Assembly (NCBI RefSeq): GCF_013426205.1
Contig: NC_089423.1
Coordinates: forward strand, 1,178,001 to 1,242,000
DNA length: 64,000 bases
Direction of reading: 5' to 3'
From: Metarhizium brunneum
Taxonomy: Eukaryota; Ascomycota; Sordariomycetes; Hypocreales; Clavicipitaceae
Shown piece after piece: positions 47,329 to 58,655 of the stretch. Position 1 is the stretch's first letter; each line of letters begins with the position of its first letter. The translations under genes and the position numbers were made by a program. A model generated the notes under the pieces. It made no database searches and was not told where the DNA came from. It worked only from the letters and a program-made list of their open reading frames with translations.

Positions 47329-50300
47329 CTATCCCCTTATATGTCCGTCCTGCCCGTCTCTCCCATTCATGGACGCTCGACGCAAGTTCTGCATCATGCG
47401 TTCGACAAATTGCATAGATTCTGAGCCAGGGACATCAGTGAATTCTTGAGGTGTTAGTCCCACTGGTGTCAACGAGTTTTCTCGTGCAGGGTGCTGTTGT
47501 TGCGTAACAGGAATGGCTGAGAACCCCAGTTGCGGTTGATTTGCCCACGCCGGTTGAGAACCTGGCGGCTTTACAGATGGTTGATTTGATGGCGGTGTCG
47601 GTTCCACCGAGTGCGTCTGTGTTGGCTGAGATTGATCCTTCAGCGGCCTTGGCTCCGGTCTTGGTGCCTGTTGGCCCTCGGAAGCCTTGGCCATGGCAGC
47701 GAGAACATTTGGCGGCAATGGCACTGGAGACACCTTTGCTGGAACCTGCATAGCTGATTTAGTCGTTTGTAGGGGGATATGAAAAGCGGCGGGAAGTCCA
47801 ACCTTGAAGGGCTTTGCCGCTGGCGCTGGCTTCGGCTTAGGTGCCTGAGGGAGTGACGACTGCTGAACTTGCTGAATTGGCTGTGCTTGGTGCATCTGGT
47901 GCATCTGGTGCACTTGGTGCACTGGCTGTCCTACCAGTGATTGTTGTACTTGTTGTACGTGCCCTTGGGGTCCAGGAGTCCCACCAAACGTCGGGTGTTG
48001 TATTGAATTCTGCTGGGTTGCCATCAAATGTGCTCGGAGGTTTCCTTCGTATCCATTCGTAAAGCCACCCCACGGAGAGTATGGAGTCCGATATCTAGAA
48101 AAATCCCTATGCGGTGTTAGTCTACACAACCCTCTGGGAACTGTTCAACACATACCGATTGTAATTCACTTGGAAGAAGGGGTATTTTTGATACACCGAC
48201 GAGTGGACTTGCCATACAGGCTTGCTGTTCTGAGCAGATGGTGTGTTGGCAGGCTTTTGGTAAGCAGTCTGACGGCTTTGAGGTAATGTGTTTCCTGCCG
48301 CCTGGGGCATCTGAACGTGTGGCATGATTTGCACGGGTGCCGCATTGTGGTTCTGCGGCATGCTGTGTGTGAATGTGGGTTGCGGTCGGAAGTTCGCCGT
48401 TTGATGATCGTAAGTGTGGAATACTGGTGCTGAGCCAACTGAAGATGTATGGGTAGCAGCGCAGCCTTGGTTCGCAAACGTCGTGGGCTTCGTGAAATTA
48501 GCCTCAGCCGGCCTTCGGGGTTTATATATATAAGGCTTCTCAAATGAAACTTGTTCGTTTGCAGCGGTGTAGTTACCCGCAAGGCTGTAAGAGTAAGCCA
48601 TGGCTTTGGCAAGGTATGACTGGTGGTTGTACGTGGGCTTGGAGGTAGGGACTGGCCTGGGAGGCTTGGGTATCGTATCCAAAAAGTTGCTCTTCGGATT
48701 GTGGCGTTGCTGTGTAGGGTCCTCCGTATACTGTGCCCTCGCCTCTGTCGATGTCTTGCCGAGATAGTGCCAGATTTGATCTGACTTGCCGAAGTCGACT
48801 TTAGCCTGGCCCTTGTTTGAAGCTTCATAAAGCTCAAATTCTGCCCATCTGTAGCCTTCGGCAAACAAGTCATCCTTTCTTGGTTTATCGGCATGAATTC
48901 TCTTGGTATTCAGTTTATCTTTTGCCTTGCGGGAAGCTGGCATGGGCAAAGCCTTTGCTGATGCCTTTGGGAGATGGTAATCGGCCGGATCTGGTAGAAC
49001 CAGCCACTTCCATTCGACTTCCAATTGTTCACTTTGACAAGTTAGCATTTGCTGCTGGTTTGGTAAGTTGAATGCATATACGTACCCCTGAGGAAGTAGG
49101 TCGATTAAGAGAGTCTCGTCTTGCAGGCGGTTTTCGACAATGACACCGGCAAAGATTTCGCCTTTGAGGTACTGCAATTGGCAGATTTCGCCGGTCTTGA
49201 GCTTCTCGGCTGCGCTTCGAATGTTGGTGTCCATTTCCAGGGCGTCGCCATCGGTCTTCTTATCCCGCCTCACTCGGTGGAACCGACAACTGAACTCGAA
49301 AGCTTGCTCCTTGTATTCTGTACCATCCTCTCCAAAGACAGGAATATCTTGATCTTCGACAAAAACGCCAGCCGCAGCCGCGCACGTCGCGTGATAGGCC
49401 CTTGCACATTTCTGGTGAGAGCACTGGAAGCAAGCACCGCGTCTCGAGCGGCAGAGTAAGCACTTGAGATTCAGTCGATCCTTGTGCACGGCTTCAACGT
49501 TGCAGATGACCTCCTTGTCATCCACAGAATCTATGTACGTTTCGGGAATGTAGAGGGCGCACAGCTTGTGAGCCTTGCGACCATCGGCTGTGGGAAGGAT
49601 GTCGAAATGGCGAATATCGTTGGGGCAGAGACAGCATGGTGGTTCCACTTTAGTCTTGAGTCGTAGCCTGACCCTCTTAACTCTGGTCTTCTTTTCGCCC
49701 TGACCTCGCTTTCTCTTCCTGCTCGCATCCTTGAATTTGACACCGTTGGTCGCTGGCGGCGTGGGCAAACCAGATACATCATCATCGTCCTCTTCGTCCT
49801 CGTCCTCCGTCTCCTCATATTCTGTTTCCTCCCCACGAAGTTTCCGCTCAATTTCGTAAACATTAATCCAAACACTGTCTTGAGCTTGTGCGCATTCGCA
49901 CCTCTTGGCAATTTTGCCCATCTCTAGCCAAGTGTCCAGGGCGAAATTGACGGCCTCGGCACAGTTGTAGCCCAGATTATAGCCCGAATGGTAGCCGTAA
50001 GGGTATGTCACCACAAACTCGCCGGGGTACGACACAACCTTGTTCACCTTGATCCCGTAATGTTGCAGCAAGTGGTGCGGCGAAATCAAAAAGCCCTTGT
50101 GCCGCAAAAACTGGTTGCACGCTTTAGCATCAGCAGGCCACACGCTCTTCATGGCACCTTCAAATCGACGAGCGTCAGCCTGAGAAATGCTGTACCACTG
50201 CTTGGGCGCACCAAAATGAAGATAGTTGATGCTGTAAAGATCCACATCTTCGAGATGCCAGGCAAAGGTGGCTTTCCACATGCCTAGGTAGAGATATGCC

Positions 50301-51721
50301 GTGTTGACTCCGGGAATTTTTGTACCGAGGACATCCAACAGATTCGGAAGCTTGTTAAGATTCCATGTGTCTGTTCGGTCATCGAAAAGGGTGCCCATCA
50401 TGTCGGCTCCATACAACGGCGCGGCATAGGTAAGAGTCTTCCAGTATGCTCGTTCCAGTTCTTCGCATCGCTCCGGGGTAAAGTCGGAAATATCCATGCG
50501 ATAATCGAAATCCTTGAACGCTGCCTCGTCAATCATCGTGGACCCCTCCCGTCGGCTGTACTTGCGACGAGCCGACACAGACTGCGTCTTGGGCTTGGCT
50601 GGCTTAGCGCCGCCCATTTGACCGCTCATCCTGCCAATAGTGGACTCGTCATCTTCTTGGACTTCTTCCCCGAGTTCCTGCTCAATGGAGTCAACAGCCT
50701 TGTCTTTCTCTTCCTCGGGCTCTGGCTTGGGTGAGACGGGAGTCATGGGACGTTCATCCCCGTCATCTGGCCGTTTTTTGCCCTTGTTCTTGGCTGGTCG
50801 GCCCCTTCCACGCTTCTTTGGGGTTGATAGTTTAGTCTCTTTTGAGACAACATTTCTCGACCTAGCTGGCTTGGGCTTTTCAGCATTGGCCCGGCGTTCA
50901 CCGCGTCTGGCGGGAGGCTGGTGCTCGCTCTGTTCACAGAGTTGCCGCCACTGTGGAACATTGTAGGACCGCCCATGAAGAATATTGACTTGACGGTATG
51001 TACCATTGGATCCCATGATATCTTGCTTGATGGGTTCTCGAACTCGGATGTGCTTGACAAGTTCGTCCAAGGGGGGCTGGGCATCTTTCCATTCCCTTGG
51101 AGGAATGATCTTGATGATACCGGATTTCATGCCATAATGGTCAACCTTTTTCATCTACAAGGAGCAAGTTAGCATAGTGGGCAATGATGCATTCATACCC
51201 AGGGAACATACGAATTTCTGGAAATCCTTGAATTGGTGGCATGTTGGGCGAAAGATTGGAACTGAGCCAGACCAGTCGTCGGGAAGTACTTCCCCAATGT
51301 CCTCTTCGTCTTCGTCTTTTGCTCCCTCGGGCTTCTCAGTCGGCGAATGTGCAGGCACAGGAGTAGTCGTGGCCTCAGGCGCAGCAGGTGCAGATGCAGA
51401 TGCAGGCTGGGGCGTGGGTGCGGATGGTGCATCGTCGAGGGTTGGTTCTTCTTCGAGTTCGCTCAGCTCCGAGTCGCTCGCATCGGACTTGGTCGCATTG
51501 TTACTATCGGGCGGCGAGTTCAAAAATACGGCAGCGGTCGGCTTTGCACATTCGATCTGGTCCTCGGAGTCGGTGGCATGTTGATTGGAGGCTGGCGTCG
51601 GAGTAGGACCTGCTGCGTGTGCAGTTGGTTCAGGGTCATAGCTGGGTCCTGATCCCTGGGACTGGGAAGCGGGAGCCCCAGGATCTAGAGGCGCTACGTC
51701 GCTCACGACGTCGGTCGACAT
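47329..51721 (-). CDS. JmjN/JmjC/extended-PHD histone demethylase, KDM4 (JMJD2) type
   Basis: Three exons (51212-51721, 48156-51154, 47329-48094) encode 1424 residues. The protein is a nuclear Fe(II)/2-oxoglutarate demethylase, by family acting on H3K9/H3K36 methyl-lysine (KdmA-like in Aspergillus). An acidic Ser/Pro/Ala-rich start precedes JmjN, which begins SVPIFRPTCHQFKDFQKF and crosses intron 1. A basic AT-hook-like stretch (KKRGRGRPAKNK, about 283-294) follows. JmjC (about 440-570) has iron ligands His 470 and Glu 472 (FAWHLED) and His 559 (GYHSGYN). An extended PHD (about 677-807) starts CCLCPNDIRHFD. A Tudor-like segment and a long Gln/His/Pro-rich tail with HQMHQMHQ repeats end the protein. 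ATG 51721 is used because the upstream open frame begins at GTG. Confidence 0.92.
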
Positions 51722-53902
51722 GGTGGTTGCCTTTGAGTCGCTACATGCGACCGGTCGGCAAGTCAGGCAGCTCGCGATTAATTGTGCACAGCAGTGGACA
51801 TAAAACAGAGGCCCCGAACGACTGATGGTGGGAAACACAAAGTGACGACGGGAGCCGCGCAGGGAGTCTGGTGTGCGAGGGCGAGTGTGAGTGTGAGCGT
51901 GTGTGTGTGTGTGAGTGAGAGCGTACGGCGGATGTCGAACGGACCAGTTGACGGCGCTCGTACGACGTCGGACCTCGTCCAGTCTCGGCTGGGTTGGCTG
52001 GCTAGAGGCTCAGTGGCCGCGAGACTGGACGGTACCCGTCAGTACTTGGGTGGGTTGGTAGAACTCACTGGTTGATATACGGTCCAGGACTACCTGCAGA
52101 GTACCTGCTAGGTACCTAAGCTAGTACTAGTTTGCTAGTCCAGCGACAGTATCAGCGAAAGCAGTTCTAAGGACCCAGCCAGTACTTCAGCGCCAGCAAT
52201 GGACCAGGCAGGAGCTACACGCTTCTTTCCACCAGACAACTGGGGAACTTTTCAAGTCAGCATGGTTCATGTCTCTTGGGGACGGGGCCTGGGCGCACGG
52301 GGCACAGAGTAATACTACTTACTGTACTAGTACGACTAGTAGCACTAGTACACCCACTGTACGTAAGTACCTAGGTACCTAACTCAGGTCTGGTGCTTGG
52401 AGTCAACAGGTGCTGTGGCCAGGACGAAGAGGCGGAGGTGCAAGGTTACCCCGTGGCCAGGGTGCACCACCGCATTGTCTCTCCTCTTCCAAGGTTCAGT
52501 GTTGCAGGTGGTAGATGCTGGGCCGCTGCTGTACCCAGTACTCCGTATGTACATCAGTACTCTCTTTTCCCCTTATCAGGCCTGGCCCAAGTAGCCTCTT
52601 TCTGCAGCTCTGGTCCACCGGGTCGGTCTCTTGTCAATCAGGCCACTGGGTCTTTGTCGATTCTGATTGTTGGCGGGCGAGGCAGGAGCGAGGCGGGTGC
52701 TTTGATCGAGTCCTCGGAGATGTTCGCATGTATCGCATGATTGCTGACTGTGCTCGCCTCACTTGTTCTGAGGCGCGACTGCCATCCCAATTTGCCCTTT
52801 CGTCCAGTTCCAAAGTCTGTTTGCCTTACCGCTGCGCATCATGACTACGGCACGTATCAAACTGGTAACTATTTTCATCTCCGCGAACCACTACCCGTGG
52901 CATATCCACATGTCCAACTACTACTGCAGTTTTGCAAGGCACCCTGCCGTTGTAGGAGCTCCGTATGTACTTGCTTCTATTTATTTATTCTAAATAAATC
53001 TTGATTCGCGGCGGCTATCTAGTTCCCTCTCCGACTTGGTGCAAGCTGTCCGCATTCCAGAGGGCCACAAGAACAACACGCATCCCTGCGCCACATCTGT
53101 CCCTTGCAGGTCTCACCCTGTCTGTCACGGCGATTGATAAGATAATCGTTTACTACTCGGAGTTGGACTTTAGAGTACTCCGCACGATCACGGTTCCTTG
53201 GTTGGAATTTGCGGATCCAGGCCGGCTTGGCTTCATCGTCATCATATCGCCAGCTCATTATAGACTCTGTCCTTGCCCCGTTAGCTACCACGAGGGGCCC
53301 AGAAGACAATTAGCGTGCATTCAAGTACGGCTGTTCACTTCTGCGTTTGCAGGTCAGTAAGCACTTTGGGCGGCGTTTGTGTCCGTGCTTGGACTATTCC
53401 GTCATTACCAACAAGGAACACTAAGCGCCGAGAGATGAGATTGCATAGCTTTTCATCGTTGCAAAACGCTCCTCAACTCTGAGCAACATGCCTGCGGAAA
53501 AGAAAGAGACAGAATGATAATGCAAACCAGAAGATAAGGAGGCATGCCGGTATGCTGGAGGAGGAGTAGCAAATCGTTCGGGCATGCTTGTGGACATGTC
53601 GCAACTCGACGGCAGCGGCATGCTTTCAACACTAGGTGAGATACTTGTCGTCACCACTCCGCTTATTCACGCGCGAGCAGTCGCATAAAAGATGAGGACT
53701 CAGGTGTCATCTACGTCGTCAGTTCATATTTGCAGTACAAAACCACCGTTGGAACCTGGAAATTTTCGTTTCCTCCCTGCTCTGCGTTCCTACGGTAGAG
53801 GAGTTGCGGCCTGGTTTGGCTACAAGAGCAATATATATCGAAATAATACCGCGGTCCAGCATCCAAATAGCCCACCATGTGAAGTGGATCACCATTTCAG
53901 TT
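51722..53902. other. Intergenic region upstream of the demethylase
   Basis: This 2.2 kb contains a GT-rich microsatellite (51881-51921), a CTAG/GTAC-rich tract (about 52090-52385), and TACTCCGTA at 52539. No protein-coding sequence is supported. Confidence 0.55.
51881..51921. repeat. GT-rich microsatellite
   Basis: Imperfect GAGTGT units lead into a GTGTGTGTGTGTGTG run about 160-200 bp upstream of the demethylase start codon, probably in its leader or promoter. Confidence 0.65.
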
Positions 53903-53973
53903 GGTTCCATGGTCTAACGGTTATGACTGCGGATTCTGATTCCGCCAGCGAGGGTTCGACTCCCCCTGGAACC
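53903..53973 (+). tRNA. tRNA-Gln (anticodon CUG)
   Basis: The 71 nt folds as a cloverleaf: acceptor GGTTCCA/TGGAACC, D-stem GTC/GAC with a TAACGGTTAT loop, anticodon stem GCGGA/TCCGC with loop TTCTGAT (anticodon CTG), a four-base variable region, and T-arm GAGGG-TTCGACT-CCCCC. One A-C mismatch occurs in the T-stem. A run of six T immediately follows (53974-53979) as the Pol III terminator. There is no intron. It decodes CAG codons. Confidence 0.93.
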
Positions 53974-54874
53974 TTTTTTAATATTTGGCTCTTTTGCGTA
54001 TTCATTTGGCTCTGGCAAGTGAATGGCCGCCTTATTTTTTTCGGCGAGGGCCGGGCTATTATTTCATTTGCTCTGGACAAAAGTCTGAATAGTCACGAAG
54101 CGCAATAAGGTCCATGTGCTGTGCTCGCATACAGGAACGTGATGGAGAAGCCAATCTTCACTACCAAAACCATTGCTACCAGCGGTAGTGCAAACAATAT
54201 TTTAACTTGCCGCAGCATCCGATTCCAAAGCCTCTGCTATCCTGCCACGGAAGAGGCGTGAGCGGCCGTGAATGCGCCTAGACGACCACGTGTAGCCGCA
54301 AGCGGCAGCCGAGACTTACAACATGTCATAGTGAAATCACAGCTTCAGCCCCGAGAGAAAAAGAGGCTGGACGAGGGGAGCAGACTGTCGTCAGAGGAGC
54401 AGTTTAGGCTCACACCACCAAGCCCAAGCGAATCGCGATGTCTGCTCAATCATGACCCCGCAGTGGCCACCACCAGCACCGGCGCCGGCGCCGTCAAGCC
54501 CCTCACCTAAACCGTACTGTTTATCCCAACCGCACACACCGGACGAGTATGAGCTGCTGAGATTGGAGCAGGTATCAGGATTTGGGGTCCATAGAGCTGA
54601 GCTTGCCATGCCTGTCGAAGCTACCAGCCATTTACTCACCACCACTGCAATGGAAAAAATACCAAAAGTTTGTCCCGCAGCCTTGTCTCGATTTTCTGTC
54701 TTGGCTTTGGATGACTGACCTCGCGCCCATCCCAGGCATCTTCCAAAGGTCTGAGTGAGTCGTCTTTTACCAAACTCCACCCCATCTTCGCATGTGGTGA
54801 TTGATCAAGACCATCGTGGTTACGTCGGGCATGGTTTTTGTCTTGTTGCTTGTCATAGGACTCCCGGACGCAAC
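53974..54874. other. Intergenic region, tRNA to phosphatase-like gene
   Basis: This 900 bp starts with the T6 Pol III terminator of the tRNA and ends with the promoter of the phosphatase-like gene. Only short ORFs without domains are present. Confidence 0.55.
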
Positions 54875-56672
54875 ATGATCTTGACCTCAAGTCTTGTCGG
54901 CGTGTGTGGCTTGCTGGTCCACGTCGCTGCGCAAACTGCAAACTCAACGGTCCGAGCTGCCGTTGTGTTCGTTAATCATGGCGAGACTACGCCTAATCTC
55001 GTCAGTGATCATGTCATCCTCACGCCCAACGGTGCTCAGCAAATGCAGCGACTGGGGGCGGCCTTTCGCAGCCGATATCTAGGTGGCAACGCGAGCAATA
55101 CTACCTCGTCAAATAGCACAGACACTGCTCCCATTCAGAGCTTATCAACCGACAGCATTGACAATACCCAGATGGCCATCATGGCTGCAATGCAGGAGTG
55201 GTCGACAAGCAGTGCTGCTGCATTTATGCAAGGATTCTATCCTCCCAGCCCTGATACGAGCTACGTGGGACATAATCTTGTCTTAAATTCCAACACTACA
55301 GATTATCCGCTAAATGGATATCAGTACGCTCAAATCATCACACATCCGAACTCGGACAGTAATTCTGTCGCGTAAGTCTTGTCTCAATTACACGGACAGG
55401 CGAGGCGTGCCTCAGAGGGAGATGCTAATTCGACGTCTGAATAGTATCCAAGGCTACGAAGCGTGCACCGCGTGGCAAAACCAAATGAGCCAGAATCTGT
55501 CCCAGAACCCTGAAATTGCCCAGAGAGTCCACGACAAGGCCTATTTCTACACCAAATTGTTCTCTAGCGACCCTATGCAAGGCAGCTTACCAGTGGACCA
55601 AGCAACGTACCTCAATGCAGAAGAGATATATAATTTTGTTGACTTCAATTATGCTTATAATGGGACCGTCCACAAAGACCTCAAGGACCCCAATGGCACT
55701 CTTTCTGTTCTGCAAAACAATGCGTTTTCTCTCGAGCGGTCCAAAACCAGCTATAGCGGCAATACGAACAAGGATGATCCCCTCCATGTGCTCTATAGCA
55801 TTGCCGGGAGGACATTGGCCAACAAAGTAACAGACCAATTCAGCACCTTCCTAGCAACTAGCGGGACGAGGGGGAAGCTGACAATCATGTTCGGATCCTC
55901 CCGGTCCTTGATGGCGTTCTTTGGGGCCGCAGGGCTCATGAATGACCAAAATGCCGCGGCGAGCCCGTTTTCCCGGCTACCAAAGCCTGGCTCGGCAATT
56001 GCATTTGAGCTCATAAGTGAGAGTGACCCCAGCAGTAGCACCGACAGCTTTCAAGTGCGGTTTTCATACAGACCGAGTGCGGACTCTGGTGATCAATTCT
56101 CAACATATCCTCTATTTGGATCTGGATTTGGGGGGGCCGCCATGTCCTATGCCTCTTTTCTCCGCAAAATGAACGAGATCAGCACAACTGCGAGTGAATG
56201 GTGCACAATCTGCAGCCCACGAACAACGTCGACATTTTGCTTGACCCCAAATGTTTTGGGCAGTCAGAAAAGCGGCTCATCTTCAAGCGCCATCAGTCCT
56301 GCTGTTGCCGGCGTCCTTGGTGCCGTGCTTATGGCCGTTCTCATTGCGGGCGTCACAGCGGGACTCATAGCCCTTGGCGGTTGGCGTTTCAGTCGTAATG
56401 GGAGGCAGGACGGAGGGCCTGCAGGCTCTGCAGTGGGAGGATTCAAAGGCAATGATAAAATGGTCAGCGATGCGGACATGACGGTGTCAAACGCTGGGCG
56501 GAATGAGGAACGGGTGGGAAGCTGGGAGCTTCGGGATGGCGGGAGGGGGACGCATACAGGCCCGTTTGGTTCCGGTATCGTGACTAACGAGTTTTCTCAA
56601 AGAACAAGAGCAATGGACGAGGACGGGGTGAGCGTTACTGGCGCGCCGGTCAATGCGAGGGAGAGTGTGTGA
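54875..56672 (+). CDS. Histidine-phosphatase-superfamily membrane protein, probably catalytically altered
   Basis: Two exons (54875-55371, 55445-56672) encode 574 residues; the 73 bp intron has GTAAGT and ends AATAG. A signal peptide (about 1-20) and one C-terminal membrane helix (about 448-478), followed by a 95-residue Gly-rich cytoplasmic tail, give a type I surface protein. The ectodomain resembles fungal acid-phosphatase/phytase-like proteins: a first strand ending VFVNHGETTPN (33-42), many N-glycosylation sequons, EACTAWQNQM, and a Cys-rich SEWCTICSPRTTSTFC near the end. The canonical RHGxRxP is here NHGETTP: the nucleophilic His is kept but the phosphate-binding Arg residues are missing. 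ATG 54875 gives the signal peptide. Function may be a receptor or a weak enzyme; this is inference. Confidence 0.75.
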
Positions 56673-57495
56673 TTGTTTGATACCCCTAGAGGCTGTGATT
56701 AAAGGGCATGTACAGGGACGTACAACTTGCAGGCCGTGGTGGTTTACTTTATGCGCCCTCAAAGTAACAAGACAGCTTGGAGGCTTACAATGAGATACCG
56801 GCGTTTAATGGTCTATCGGTTATTTGTTTTGTCTCAGTGGCGGCTAAGTACGAGATGAATGATGATTTGCACGCAATACTTGGGTGTTGATATAAAGTTT
56901 CAGCCACACATAGCATCTGCCTCGTGCTGGAATCAGTTGCGTTGTCGTGTTGAGTTGCCAAGGGCGGTCGGTCCGACGTATTCTTGTTCACGTCGGACAG
57001 ACTTGTTGGATTCAACCGCCTAAACCAGATCCATGCTGCGGGGTGTGCTTCCTCCTTGTGCTTCCTCCTTGTGCTTCCTCCTTGTGCTTCCTCCTTGTGC
57101 TTCATCCTTGTGCTTCATCCTTGTGCTTCATCCTTGTGCTTCATCCTTGTGCTTCATCCTTTGGTGTCGTCAAGCTGCTCGTCAACCCGGTCTGAAGATG
57201 AGTCCTTCCATCTCACCACCTGGGACCCGATGAAAAGGGGGATGTCAAACGGGCCAGGGACACTGTCGATTATCTGCATTGTGCGTTTGGGCATGAGGGC
57301 GCGCATGGGGAGTTCCGCATCGCATATTCAGAGCAGCTGTATAGACAGGACCATGTCCCTTGGATACCGTTTGCGAGGTTGACAAGGCTGCCTTGGGCGA
57401 GATGGGCTTCCTGCATCGCAAAATCGCCAGCATGTTTCTGCCGCCACCCCCTCCTCTTCTCTGCCGGTCCAAGAACGATATACTACTAGACTTAC
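56673..57495. other. Intergenic region with minisatellite
   Basis: This 820 bp holds the 13 bp tandem array at 57045-57161 and no supported gene. Minus-strand ORFs across the array are by-products of the repeat. Confidence 0.6.
57045..57161. repeat. 13 bp minisatellite, nine units in two variant blocks
   Basis: Nine perfect head-to-tail 13 bp units. The first four read GTGCTTCCTCCTT and the last five GTGCTTCATCCTT, so one C/A variant divides the array into two homogeneous blocks. Unit length is not a multiple of three, which argues against a coding repeat. Confidence 0.92.
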
Positions 57496-57996
57496 ATGGC
57501 AAAAAACAAACCCACCGGTTTGGCAGAATACTGTTTGTCCAAGAAATCGGGACTTGGCGCCCCGGCATCCCTCTTCTGGGGCAGCGCCGAGCTCGACCGG
57601 GAAAAGCTCTCCAACCTCGACGTCTGTGCCATCCTCAACCAGCAATACCACTTCCTCCGCACACGCTTCCACATCAGCACCCCCAGCATCCGCTGCCTGT
57701 ACAACCGCTTCGCCGTCACGCACGGCGTGTACTTCGTCATGGGCCCAGACGCGATGGACGACGGCAGCAAGACGCCTGGCCCTTTGTGCTGCGTCGTGAG
57801 CAAGTCCCCAGCCGCTGCGCCCTGATCGGCGAGGCGCACCGCCTCCGGGGCCCGGAGCCGGACGTCTTTTCCATCTGGCAAGACTGTCCGGCGCGGTCTG
57901 ACCCCGCATGCTTCGGGGTACACCATTGCCCGCCCCGACAGTACACCGGACATGGTACTGGTAGGTAAGGACTGTCGTCCAGACAGCCCCTCGTAG
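57496..57996 (+). pseudogene. Small GC3-rich gene with apparent frameshifts, function unknown
   Basis: From ATG 57496 the frame is clearly coding-like up to about 57770, with C or G in most third positions (for example SLFWGSAELDREKLSN and LNQQYHFLRTRFHIS). It then continues in poorer sequence to a TGA at 57823-57825 (109 residues). The neighbouring frame from about 57770 to 57905 is much more protein-like (DAWPFVLRREQVPSRCALIG, then PEPDVFSIWQDCP), and the first frame again looks natural from about 57916 to TAG 57994 (YTIARPDSTPDMVL). Two compensating shifts, or introns I cannot place, would explain this. No signal peptide or domain is recognised. Alternatively the 109-residue ORF is the real product. 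Confidence 0.4.
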
Positions 57997-58655
57997 CTAC
58001 TTGCATCATGGAAAGCGCAGGGACATGTCTGCGTCTTGGTGCTCCATGGCCTGTCTATATTGTCCGAAATCATGAGAAGAACGAGCCTCCCAACCGCCAG
58101 CTGAAACGTACACTTAACCACTACTCCACGCCTTGGAGTTTACAAAGACGAACCTCGTACAGATCCATGATATCCTCCCTCCCAAATCGGCAAGTATACA
58201 GATAGAATAGGCGGGATTCGAACCTAGAAATGGTTCCGCAAACAAATCATTGGTCGTCACTGGTGCGTGGGTGAGAAATTCCACAAAGAACAATATTGGT
58301 TGATCCTGTTGGTTTCTGCATCCCTGGCAGTCTACGGGATACGGCAGCGTTGCAGTCACAGTGCTATTGTACGTGAAGCTCAAGATATTTGACTTAATTG
58401 ATTGGTCGAGTGGCGTAAAGCCTGGCTCTCGCCTCTTTATCTATACAAAAGTGCCCAGGTTCACACATTCTTGCCGCTACATTTAAAACAAGAATAAAGA
58501 AAGGAAAGTTTCCCAGAAGCCTATACCATCACTTTGTCCCGTGATTTTGCCGAAACGCCGCTAAAATCGCCCAAATGCCCAGAGGGGAACAAAGAAAATC
58601 ATAAGAATATTAGTCTAGCCGCCGATGCTGACTGGCTGTTCTGTAATGAATGTCT
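57997..58655. other. Intergenic region, 3' of the bZIP gene
   Basis: About 660 bp without a supported gene. A tRNA-like T-arm motif near 58211-58228 (minus) has no cloverleaf around it. Confidence 0.55.

Noticed and set aside
56785..57105. Repeat-rich minus-strand ORF (KHKEEA-type units)
   Set aside because: It is an artefact of the 13 bp minisatellite, whose unit is not a multiple of three.
57328..57909. 193-codon minus-strand ORF opposite the small GC3-rich gene
   Set aside because: Composition is Ala/Arg/Gly-rich, as expected from the antisense of a GC3-rich coding strand.
58205..58230. tRNA-like T-arm (GGTTCGAATCCC) on the minus strand
   Set aside because: No matching acceptor, D-arm or anticodon stem can be folded in the 75 bases around it, and no Pol III terminator follows.
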